From contig CATPAW010000094.1 in NCBI GenBank assembly GCA_955652255.1, forward strand, positions 1-14,817: a stretch of 14,817 nt of DNA, given 5' to 3'. Below, in pieces: positions 1 to 6,074 of this stretch. The stretch is from an uncultured Chthoniobacterales bacterium. Its GTDB lineage: Bacteria; Verrucomicrobiota; Verrucomicrobiia; Chthoniobacterales; UBA10450. Position 1 is the stretch's first letter. The number at the start of each line of letters is the position of its first letter. The notes beneath the pieces are model-generated. The model was not told where the DNA came from. It saw only the letters and a list, made by a program, of their open reading frames with translations, and ran no database searches. The translations under genes and the position numbers were made by a program.

Positions 1-2
1 AA

Positions 3-431
3 AGTTGGATCGTGCACACTTTCGACCGCACGTCGGAACGCCGCGAAAAAGCGCGCACTCTCGCCGAACGCGCTCTGCGATTGCAGCCTGACCTGCCGGA
101 GGCGCATCTGGCTGTGGGAGTCTCATATTATTACGGCGATAACAACTATGACGCGGCTCTGAGAGAATTCGAAATCGCCCAGCGCGGATTGCCTAATGAA
201 TCGGAAGCCTATCTCGCCATCGGCGCAATCCAGCGCCGGCAAGCAAAATGGGCCGAATCGACCGCCAATCTCGAGAAAGCCGTCAGTTTAAATCCGAAGG
301 ACATCTGGCCGCTGCAAAATCTCACTTTCAATTACCAGATGCTGCGAAATTACGATGCGGCTAACAAAACCATCGACCGCGCACTCGCCCTGGACCCCAT
401 CGCGTTAGGGCCTTTGGAGGTCAAGACCTAG
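3..431 (+). CDS. TPR-repeat protein, N-terminal part (5' end outside window, ends at in-frame TAG)
   Basis: The reading frame is open from the left edge, so the gene starts upstream; the first possible in-window start, GTG at 12, is probably internal. The translation is a chain of about three to four tetratricopeptide repeats, recognisable by the A-x-x-x-ALRLQPDLPEAH, EAYLAIGAIQRRQ and A-x-ALDP spacing. TPRs form helical scaffolds for protein-protein contact. Similar TPR blocks occur at the C-terminus of bacterial proteins with an N-terminal winged-helix or kinase domain, but that part is not visible here. The frame stops at a TAG (429-431) directly followed, in the same frame, by more TPR-like sequence up to 1076. 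The two pieces look like one ancestral gene broken by a single nonsense codon. A CAG (Gln) to TAG change would explain it. Confidence 0.75.
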   Translation, partial: SWIVHTFDRTSERREKARTLAERALRLQPDLPEAHLAVGVSYYYGDNNYDAALREFEIAQRGLPNESEAYLAIGAIQRRQAKWAESTANLEKAVSLNPKDIWPLQNLTFNYQMLRNYDAANKTIDRALALDPIALGPLEVKT

Positions 432-485
432 CTCGCCATCGCTGGGAAAGGCGATTTCAGCGTCGCGGAGAAAGCATTCGCGGCC

Positions 486-1076
486 GTGAAATCGATCCCG
501 ATGAGCGACGAGCAGAAACTCAAGACCGCAAGTGAACGGGCGGACGTCTTTCTCTTAGAACGCAAGTACAAGGAAGGATTGCAGGAATCGGAAAGCCTGC
601 CGGACGATCTGGTCGCAGGTTTTCCTGGAGCCTTGGGCGGCAAGTACTATCTCATTGGCTTTGCACGCAAAGCGCTCCACGACGAGCCCGGAGCTCACGC
701 CGCTTTCCTAAGGGCAAAAAGCGCCGTCGAGGAGCAACTGAAACGGAACCCCGACGCCGCGGACGTGCACGTTCAACTGGCAAAAGTGCTCGCCTACCTA
801 AACGAAAAGGACTCCGCGCTGGCGGAGGCGCAACGCGCGACCGAACTGCAGCCTGAAAGCAAGGACGCCTTCGGCGGCCCGGAAATTGCGACTGGAGTGG
901 CAGAGGTTCACGCCATCCTTGGCGACAACGCTCGCGTGATCGAAATTCTGGATGGATTGTTGGCCCGACCGAGTGCTGTCACCGTGCAGGGTCTGAAAGT
1001 AAATCCGATTTGGGACCCGTTGCGCACCGATCCGCGCTTTCAAGCTTTGATCGACAAGTACGGTGCGAAGATTTAA
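486..1076 (+). CDS. TPR-repeat protein, C-terminal part (downstream of nonsense codon)
   Basis: Same frame as the fragment ending at 431; sense codons resume at 432 immediately after the TAG. If translated separately, the first possible starts are GTG 486 or ATG 501, neither with a clear Shine-Dalgarno. The protein has further helical repeats: a TPR-like unit around DVHVQLAKVLAYLNEKDSALAEAQRATELQP, then a repeat with GVAEVHAILGD. It closes with NPIWDPLRTDPRFQALIDKYG, an ending often seen in bacterial TPR proteins with long repeat arrays. No catalytic motif is visible. The stop overlaps the start of the next gene by 14 bases, so the two were probably co-transcribed. Whether this half is made at all depends on readthrough, reinitiation, or the TAG being a sequencing error. 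Confidence 0.7.
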   Translation: MKSIPMSDEQKLKTASERADVFLLERKYKEGLQESESLPDDLVAGFPGALGGKYYLIGFARKALHDEPGAHAAFLRAKSAVEEQLKRNPDAADVHVQLAKVLAYLNEKDSALAEAQRATELQPESKDAFGGPEIATGVAEVHAILGDNARVIEILDGLLARPSAVTVQGLKVNPIWDPLRTDPRFQALIDKYGAKI

Positions 1077-1863
1077 CAGCGCGCTGGTCATTTTGCTCGC
1101 GCTCGTGTTTGCAGCGCGCGCGCAGTGGATCGAGAAAGAATCGCGAACCGACCCGGGACTTCTTGCTGAAATCGAACACCGACATCTTGTCTTCGACAAT
1201 TCGGACACGGGTGACGTTGCGACAATCGAGCTCGCGCTTTTCTCAACGAAGTCGTACATGCTCCGCGTGCTCGATCAACCGGCCGAGGCGCATGTCAATC
1301 TTGCCACGGCGGCGGCGCGCAATGGCTGCCTTGCCGCCGTGAACGGCGGATATTTTGATGAAAAATTTGCTCCGCTCGGCTTGCGGATTATCGGTGGGCG
1401 CACGACATCGGCGCTGTTGCGCGACCGTTTACTGAGTGGAGTACTGGCCTCGAACGGAGCCGTGCACGTTCTGCGCGTTGGTGAATTTTCTGCAAAACAA
1501 AAGTTACAATCCGCGATCCAGTGTGGGCCGTTTCTTGTCGATCCTGGCCGCCGAGTACGCGGCCTCGATGCCACACACGAGGCGCGGCGCACATTTGCGG
1601 CGGTTGATCGCAGCGGACGCGCGGCGCTCGGCTACTGCTCAGAAATTTCCCTCGCGCAATTGTCTGCCATTCTTGCCGGTGGTCTGGGCGACTTCAAAAT
1701 TCAGCGCGCACTCAATCTGGACGGCGGGTCATCAAGCGCGTTTTGGTGCGGGAGTATCGAGGGCGCGTTTTCCATTCCCGAGCAAAAGCCGGTGCGCGAT
1801 TTTGTCGGCATCATTCCTGACCTCAGACCGGTCCTATTCCGATCAAAACCACGGTCGAATTAG
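1063..1863 (+). CDS. Secreted phosphodiester glycosidase (NAGPA/DUF2233-type) family protein
   Basis: A 266-residue protein from a GTG start at 1063 that overlaps the TPR gene by 14 bases. The start is chosen because it gives a complete signal peptide: basic MRR, a hydrophobic core to about residue 17, and a likely cleavage after ARA (18-20). The mature part carries landmarks of the NAGPA (phosphodiester glycosidase) fold: AAVNGGYFD at 91-99, QCGPFLVDPG at 153-162, RRTFAAVDRSGR at 175-186, and LNLDGGSSSAFW at 218-229. In human NAGPA this domain removes a GlcNAc cap from a mannose 6-phosphate diester. Bacterial members act on cell-surface or exopolysaccharide sugar phosphodiesters, or have unknown substrates. 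The export signal suggests a periplasmic or extracellular role. The substrate cannot be told from the sequence. Confidence 0.85.
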   Translation: MRRFNSALVILLALVFAARAQWIEKESRTDPGLLAEIEHRHLVFDNSDTGDVATIELALFSTKSYMLRVLDQPAEAHVNLATAAARNGCLAAVNGGYFDEKFAPLGLRIIGGRTTSALLRDRLLSGVLASNGAVHVLRVGEFSAKQKLQSAIQCGPFLVDPGRRVRGLDATHEARRTFAAVDRSGRAALGYCSEISLAQLSAILAGGLGDFKIQRALNLDGGSSSAFWCGSIEGAFSIPEQKPVRDFVGIIPDLRPVLFRSKPRSN

Positions 1864-1903
1864 TCGGCTCGACAGAGTCTCGCCCCACCGTTTTGATTAA
1901 TCG

Positions 1904-2668
1904 ATGCGCACGTTCGGCGGCTTTAAATCGAGTGACGAATTCTTCTACGGCGAGGTGCGCGGAGATGAAGTGTCTGTCCTGGCCAAGCCATATTGGGTTG
2001 ACATCGAACCAACCGGCGAAGTGTTAAAACTTGCGGATGTAGATGTCGATCTTCCGGCGGCGCCCTCAAAATTGATCGCGGTCGGATTGAATTACGCGGA
2101 CCACATCGCGGAGATGAAGCGGACGCCGCTCGGTTCGCCGCTGATTTGGTTTAAAGCACCGAGCTCGCTTTTGCGACATAACGGGACAATCGAGATCGCA
2201 TTCCCACAACATCAAACCGATTTTGAAACTGAGCTTGCGGCTGTCATCGGCGCGACCGCAAAAAATGTTTCCTCGCAAAGCGCGCTCGATCATGTCTTCG
2301 GTTACACGATCGGGCTCGATATCAGCGACCGCGATTTGCAAAAGTCGGAAAAGCAATTTGGCCGCTGCAAATCGTTCGACACCTACACGCCGGTCGGGCC
2401 GTTTGTGTATGCCGATGTCGATGCGAACGATCTCTCGATCGAGCTCCGCCACAATGGGGAAATCAAACAGCGCGCACGGACAAGCCAGATGATTTATTCG
2501 GTGGCGCAAATTGTCTCTTTTGTCAGTCAGTCGCTCACGCTCGCGTCAGGCGATGTCGTTTTGACTGGAACGCCGTCCGGCGTCGGGCCAATCCGCGACG
2601 GCGATGAACTGGAAGCGAAGATCGACAATTGGCCACCGCTGCGAAACGGCGTGAAAAACGCGCGCTGA
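1904..2668 (+). CDS. Fumarylacetoacetate hydrolase family protein
   Basis: A 254-residue cytoplasmic enzyme of the FAH superfamily, which hydrolyses or decarboxylates beta-diketo or acylpyruvate-type substrates with a divalent metal. The expected metal ligands are present: Glu108 and Glu110 in DFETELAAVIG and Asp139 in TIGLDISDRDLQ. Other family marks are GLNYADH (61-67, with the usual catalytic His67), SFDTYTPVGPFV (157-168) and TGTPSGVGP (221-229). The N-terminal 50 residues are the short extra domain common in this group. The length is normal. The ATG at 1904 follows the previous stop by 40 bases and has no clear Shine-Dalgarno. The family is broad (acylpyruvases, oxaloacetate decarboxylases, homoprotocatechuate isomerases, sugar-acid enzymes), and no aromatic or sugar-acid pathway neighbour narrows the substrate. 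Confidence 0.88.
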   Translation: MRTFGGFKSSDEFFYGEVRGDEVSVLAKPYWVDIEPTGEVLKLADVDVDLPAAPSKLIAVGLNYADHIAEMKRTPLGSPLIWFKAPSSLLRHNGTIEIAFPQHQTDFETELAAVIGATAKNVSSQSALDHVFGYTIGLDISDRDLQKSEKQFGRCKSFDTYTPVGPFVYADVDANDLSIELRHNGEIKQRARTSQMIYSVAQIVSFVSQSLTLASGDVVLTGTPSGVGPIRDGDELEAKIDNWPPLRNGVKNAR

Positions 2669-2727
2669 TGACGGGTTTACCGCTCAGCCAGACATTTTTT
2701 TAACTGCGCGCGCCGATTTACTTGAGC

Positions 2728-2756
2728 TTGCCTTACATCCCGCGGGTGGAGATAAT
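2728..2756 (+). promoter_or_regulatory. Candidate sigma70-type promoter for the exbB-exbD-tonB-exbD operon
   Basis: TTGCCT (2728-2733) and GATAAT (2751-2756) are separated by exactly 17 bases, in the 220-base gap between the FAH-family gene and exbB. The location and spacing fit a housekeeping promoter driving the TonB operon, with a leader of about 140 bases. This is a by-eye match to the general bacterial consensus. An AT-rich run at 2792-2810 could hold an alternative promoter. Confidence 0.4.
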
Positions 2757-2900
2757 TCGAAAATAGAAGTAGCAATCTTCGAGAAGCGAAGCGTTAAAAT
2801 AAAAGAAAGGTGAAAAGTTTTGCTGGACTCGCCATAAACCTGTTTGGCATAAAGACATGTCCATAGAAACCGAGCTCGTGACTTAATCTTGGCCGCAATT

Positions 2901-3872
2901 ATGAAAACATTACTTACTCTCTGTCTCAGTGTGATCGCGTTGACTGCGTTTGCTCAGAATCGGCCGGTGCCGCCACCGCCGCCACCGAAGGCGCCCGCGA
3001 CCGCCGCACCGCAAATCCCCGGCGCACCGCCGAATCCGGCAGCGCCGATTCCGCCGCCTGCTGCTGGCACATCGCCGGCGCTGGCTCCCGGGACATCTCC
3101 GGTCGGGCCGGTCGGTGCTTCGCCTGCGCCAGGAACGACGGTCTCCGCTACGCTAAGCGCATCACCGGCAACAACTGCTTCTCCCGCTGCGTCTCCGGCT
3201 CCCGAAATGAAGGCCACCGGCATGTTCACCGGTAATTTTCTCATCGATAACTTCCGCAAAGGCGGCCCGATCATGTGGCCGATTCTTATCGTGTCAATTG
3301 TTGGGCTCACGGTTGTGATCGAGCGAATCTTTTGGTGGGGAGGTCGCTGGTTCCGGCGCGATCCCAAGCTGATCGAGAAGGTATTTACCGCGATTGAAAC
3401 CGGCGATGTGGCCGAGGCCTCCCGGCTCTCCCGCGGCTCGCGCGATCCGGTTTTGCGCATGATGTGGAACGGGCTCAATCACCAGCACGCATCGCTGCAG
3501 GGAGCGTTGCAAGTCGCCGCCGGCATCGAAATAAAGCGCGCCGGCCGGTTTCTCGTGGTTATGGATACACTGGTGACACTCGCGCCGTTACTGGGTCTGT
3601 TGGGCACGATCACCGGTCTGATTCGTTCATTCAGTTTTCTGGGCAACGAAGAACTGGCCGTGCAAGCGGTCACCGGCGGTATCGCCGAAGCGCTCATCGC
3701 CACGGCGTGCGGTCTTGGCATCGCGATCTTCTCGTTGGTTCCGTTTAACTTTTTCACTTCTCGAGTGTCTAACTTGGAGTTCGAGCTGCAAACGGCGGCC
3801 ACGAACCTGGAGGTGATGCTGGAAGGGAACGTAAAGGCGAAACGCGAGGCAGAAATGACGACCACGCGCTAA
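2901..3872 (+). CDS. exbB: MotA/TolQ/ExbB proton channel family protein with signal peptide and Pro-rich linker
   Basis: The channel subunit that, with ExbD, uses the proton gradient to energise TonB. ATG 2901 is preferred over the in-frame TTG at 2889 because it begins a clean signal peptide (MK, hydrophobic core, AFA-Q near residue 18). Then comes a low-complexity segment of about 80 residues rich in Pro, Ala and Ser (about 20-103), predicted periplasmic. Three membrane helices follow: about 123-144 (starting PIMWPILIV), about 222-244 (TLVTLAPLLGLLGTITGLI) and about 258-285 (the GGIAEALIATACGLGIAI region). A cytoplasmic loop of about 75 residues lies between the first two, and a charged tail follows the third. 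This is the standard MotA_ExbB topology with an extra exported N-terminus, also seen in some proteobacterial ExbB. It is the first gene of a four-gene block; exbD follows after 26 bases. Confidence 0.88.
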   Translation: MKTLLTLCLSVIALTAFAQNRPVPPPPPPKAPATAAPQIPGAPPNPAAPIPPPAAGTSPALAPGTSPVGPVGASPAPGTTVSATLSASPATTASPAASPAPEMKATGMFTGNFLIDNFRKGGPIMWPILIVSIVGLTVVIERIFWWGGRWFRRDPKLIEKVFTAIETGDVAEASRLSRGSRDPVLRMMWNGLNHQHASLQGALQVAAGIEIKRAGRFLVVMDTLVTLAPLLGLLGTITGLIRSFSFLGNEELAVQAVTGGIAEALIATACGLGIAIFSLVPFNFFTSRVSNLEFELQTAATNLEVMLEGNVKAKREAEMTTTR

Positions 3873-3898
3873 ACGCGGGCAATCGCCCAAGCAAACCC

Positions 3899-4342
3899 AT
3901 GAGAGTCGCCTCTCCCATACCGCACAAGAAAGCGCGGATCGAGATCATTCCGTTGATCGACGTCATGTTCTTTCTCCTGGCTAGCTTCATGATGGTGAGC
4001 TTGAGCCAGGTGCATATGAAAGGCATCAAGGTCAATCTGCCCACGGGCGTCTCGGGTGAGACGCAGTCGAAGAAGAATTACATCAGCGTCTCCGTTGATA
4101 AAGACGGGCACTACTTCTTCGACAAACAAGAGGTGAGCTGGGATGAAATGCTGCCGCGCTTGCAAAAGGTGTATCAGGAAGACCCCGAAGCGAAGGTGTT
4201 TGTTCGCGGCGATCGCGGCACTGTCCATGGCAATGTCATTCATTTGCTGGATATCCTGCGCGCTGCCGGCTTCTACAAGATCGCGTTTGAGATCAAGAGC
4301 GAGGCTGCCAAGGGAGTCCCGGCGGCGCCGATACCACACTAG
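3899..4342 (+). CDS. exbD: Biopolymer transport protein ExbD (first copy)
   Basis: A 147-residue ExbD/TolR protein: a short basic cytoplasmic tail, one membrane helix (about 17-37) and a periplasmic domain. The essential proton-carrying aspartate is Asp21 in IPLIDVMFFLL, matching the single Asp in the ExbD helix of other bacteria. After the helix, KGIKVNLP (41-48) is the usual start of the periplasmic region. The periplasmic fold ends near residue 135, followed by a short Ala/Pro tail. It is the partner of the upstream ExbB. The membrane half is nearly identical to the second ExbD at 4961-5428 (42 of 44 residues, 5-48), while the periplasmic halves differ widely. The ATG at 3899 has no obvious Shine-Dalgarno. 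The TAG stop overlaps the ribosome site of tonB. Confidence 0.9.
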   Translation: MRVASPIPHKKARIEIIPLIDVMFFLLASFMMVSLSQVHMKGIKVNLPTGVSGETQSKKNYISVSVDKDGHYFFDKQEVSWDEMLPRLQKVYQEDPEAKVFVRGDRGTVHGNVIHLLDILRAAGFYKIAFEIKSEAAKGVPAAPIPH

Positions 4343-4346
4343 GAGA
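4341..4346 (+). promoter_or_regulatory. Shine-Dalgarno site of tonB
   Basis: AGGAGA ends four bases before the tonB ATG at 4351 and overlaps the TAG stop of exbD. It is one of the few strong ribosome sites in the window, and it fixes the tonB start. Confidence 0.7.
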
Positions 4347-4350
4347 AGTT

Positions 4351-4953
4351 ATGGCTAAACCACTGCTCTACCGACCGCCTCCCAGATGGCATCTGTGGGC
4401 CGCTCTCGGCGGCGCGGCCTTGATACATATTGGTGCCGTGGTTGCAGCGATGAAACGCGAGCCGCCGCCAGTCGATCTTTCCGATATTCCGACGGCTGTC
4501 ATCGAGGCGACGATGGAGGCACCGCCGGAACCCACCCCGCCGCCGCAGGAGGTTCCGGTAGCGACGCCTCCGCCGGAGCCACTGGAGACCAAGCCCGAGT
4601 ATGTCGAGGAAAGGACGCCGCCGCCGCGCCAGCCAAGGCCGGTGAGAGTAGTACCAATCAAAGCGCCAGGCCCGATGTCGATATCCAGCGCCAAGGCTCT
4701 GGCCACCTCCGCTCCGCGCCCGCAATACCCTTATGAGGCGCGTTCGCGCCGCATTATGGGCAGCGGTGTTTGCGTGGTCACGGTTGATACCGCGAGCGGC
4801 AGCGTCACCGATGCCACCATGGCGCAAAGCATCGGCAATCCGATACTGGATAACTCCGCAGTGAGCGCGTTCAGACAGTGGCGATTTCGACCTGGCACGG
4901 TCTCGAAAGTAAAAATTCCCATCACCTTCACCATGACCGGCGCATCCTACTGA
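4351..4953 (+). CDS. tonB: TonB family energy transducer
   Basis: A 200-residue protein with the classic TonB layout: a short cytoplasmic N-terminus, one membrane anchor (about 14-34, WHLWAALGGAALIHIGAVV), a Pro/Glu-rich periplasmic spacer (about 37-105, many PPP and PEP units) and a C-terminal TonB domain (about 117-198). The latter shows PQYPYEARSRRIMGSG, GSVTDATM, ILDNSAVSAFRQWRF and RPG. TonB carries energy from the ExbB-ExbD motor to outer-membrane receptors for metal chelates, vitamins or oligosaccharides. His26 in the anchor may match the functionally important His of the E. coli helix. The gene sits between two exbD genes, eight bases after the first stop and seven before the second start. 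No receptor gene is present, so the substrate is unknown. Confidence 0.9.
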   Translation: MAKPLLYRPPPRWHLWAALGGAALIHIGAVVAAMKREPPPVDLSDIPTAVIEATMEAPPEPTPPPQEVPVATPPPEPLETKPEYVEERTPPPRQPRPVRVVPIKAPGPMSISSAKALATSAPRPQYPYEARSRRIMGSGVCVVTVDTASGSVTDATMAQSIGNPILDNSAVSAFRQWRFRPGTVSKVKIPITFTMTGASY

Positions 4954-4960
4954 TTTAGCC

Positions 4961-5428
4961 ATGCAAATTTCTTCGCCAATTCCACACAAGAAAGCCCGCA
5001 TCGAGATCATTCCCTTGATCGACGTCATGTTCTTTCTGCTCGCCAGTTTCATGATGGTCAGCTTGAGCCAGACACACATGAAGGGTATCCGCGTTAATCT
5101 GCCGGCTGCAATGGCGCTGCCGCCAACCGAGCAGAAAGATTACGTTTCTATAAAGGTGCTCGAAGGGAATACGGTTACTTTTGACGATCAGGTTGTGCCG
5201 GACGACCAAGTGCTGCCGCGCCTTTATCAGCTTCATCAGGCGAACCCGAACATCAAAGTCTCAATCAGCGGGGACATGATGGCCATGCACGGCGATGTGA
5301 TTTCGGTGCTCGACAAAGTGCGCTCCGTCGGGATCACGAAAGTAGGCTATCAGATCAGAGCGGCGGCTGCTCCGGGCGCTCCGGGCCCTCAGCCCCCCGG
5401 CCCTCCACCGCCGCCTGCCAAGCCCTGA
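4961..5428 (+). CDS. exbD: Biopolymer transport protein ExbD (second copy)
   Basis: A 155-residue ExbD/TolR protein with the same plan as the first copy: basic tail, membrane helix with Asp21 (IPLIDVMFFLL), then a periplasmic domain. Residues 5-48 differ from the first ExbD at only two positions (Val38 to Thr, Lys44 to Arg). From residue 49 on, similarity falls to scattered positions, although the LPRL and HGDV/HGNV elements remain. The C-terminus ends in a Pro/Gly-rich tail (about 135-155) unlike the first copy. It is the last gene of the block and lies seven bases after tonB. A natural reading is that both ExbD proteins dock on the same ExbB, perhaps as a mixed dimer, with different periplasmic contacts. 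Its 3' end overlaps the convergent rdgB. Confidence 0.9.
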   Translation: MQISSPIPHKKARIEIIPLIDVMFFLLASFMMVSLSQTHMKGIRVNLPAAMALPPTEQKDYVSIKVLEGNTVTFDDQVVPDDQVLPRLYQLHQANPNIKVSISGDMMAMHGDVISVLDKVRSVGITKVGYQIRAAAAPGAPGPQPPGPPPPPAKP

Positions 5429-5990
5429 TCGCCGCGCTGAAGCGCCGGCAGCCGAGCACGAAGCGCGCGAATCGCTTGTGCCCGGTGGCTGATTCGAATC
5501 CGTCGGGAGCAAAAACCGGATCGTAGCCGAAACCATTTTCGCCGCGCGGTGGATCGACGATTATGCCGCCGATGAGTCCCTCGAAAGTGCCGAGCAGTTT
5601 GCCGCCGCACGCCAGCACGAGCACGCAGCGAAAGCGCGCTGATCGACGCGTTCGATCCGGATCGGTTCGTGCAAGCGCGCGCAGCAACTTGTCGATGTTG
5701 TCGCGAGCGGTCGCGTTCTCGCAGGCGTAACGAGCGGACCGAATTCCCGGCGCACCGCCCAGCGCATCCACTTCCAATCCGGAATCTTCCCCCACGACAA
5801 GATCGACAACCGCGCGTGAGAGATTGACCGCTTTGGCGATGGCGTTTTCCGCAAAAGTGCGGCCAGTCTCTTTAATTTCCGGAATATTTTGGGCCTCCAA
5901 AAGATCACTCACATGAAACTCGTCTCGAAGAATTTCCGCAAACTCGCGCGTCTTATGAGCGTTACGCGTGGCAAGAAGAAGCTGTCTCAC
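5355..5990 (-). CDS. rdgB: RdgB/HAM1 family dITP/XTP pyrophosphatase, C-terminus frameshifted
   Basis: The enzyme hydrolyses non-canonical purine nucleotides (dITP, XTP) to monophosphates and keeps them out of DNA and RNA. The start is GTG at 5990. Family marks are LLATRNAHKTREF (5-17), TFAENAIAKA (45-54), GEDSGLEVDALGGAPG (67-82) with the catalytic Asp69, and FEGLIGGI plus GENGFGYDPVF (136-160). After Gly164-Phe165-Glu166 the protein stops matching: the expected Phe-Ala-Glu-Leu and Lys-Asn-Arg stretch is missing, and residues 167-211 are unrelated sequence. The neighbouring frame from about 5496 to 5389 reads RISHRAQAIRALRARL, which is the normal RdgB ending with its substrate-contacting Ser-His-Arg. 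About a dozen codons plus a frame-changing remainder seem to be deleted near 5491-5498. Activity is doubtful unless this is an assembly error. The shifted frame overlaps exbD by 74 bases. Confidence 0.88.
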   Translation of the reverse strand: MRQLLLATRNAHKTREFAEILRDEFHVSDLLEAQNIPEIKETGRTFAENAIAKAVNLSRAVVDLVVGEDSGLEVDALGGAPGIRSARYACENATARDNIDKLLRALARTDPDRTRRSARFRCVLVLACGGKLLGTFEGLIGGIIVDPPRGENGFGYDPVFAPDGFESATGHKRFARFVLGCRRFSAAIRAWQAAVEGRGAEGPERPEQPPL

Positions 5991-6010
5991 ATTGAAATGA
6001 AATCTGGAAA

Positions 6011-6057
6011 CCAGGAATTCAGGAATAAAATTTTAGTTTCTTTTCCTGGGTTCTTGG
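6011..6057. repeat. Imperfect inverted repeat in the rdgB-leuS divergent gap
   Basis: The arms CCAGGAATTCAGGAA (6011-6025) and TTCCTGGGTTCTTGG (6043-6057) pair over 15 positions, 12 Watson-Crick and 3 G-T, around a 17-base AT-rich loop. It lies within the 84 bases between the divergent starts of rdgB (5990) and leuS (6075), so it is in the leuS leader. It may be a copy of a dispersed intergenic palindrome or a regulatory hairpin. There is no T-run after it, so it is not a standard terminator on the plus strand. Confidence 0.5.
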
Positions 6058-6074
6058 GTTCCTGATTCATCTGT

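Noticed and set aside
429..431. TAG as a recoded sense codon (amber readthrough or pyrrolysine)
   Set aside because: TAG is used as an ordinary stop for three other genes in the window and no pyrrolysine genes are visible.
2685..2702. T-run after the FAH-family gene as a terminator
   Set aside because: The T-run is real, but no stable GC-rich stem precedes it.
2954..3478. Minus-strand open frame of 174 codons opposite exbB, Gly/Ala-rich
   Set aside because: It is the reverse reading of the Pro/Ala-rich ExbB linker; the bias creates stop-free frames and there is no ribosome site or family motif.
4339..5079. Minus-strand open frame of 246 codons across tonB and the second exbD start
   Set aside because: It lies opposite two well-supported genes, is rich in Arg and low-complexity sequence, and shows no domain.
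3911..5104. Recent tandem duplication or gene conversion of exbD
   Set aside because: Silent differences are frequent across the matching 44 codons (17), which does not fit a very recent copy.
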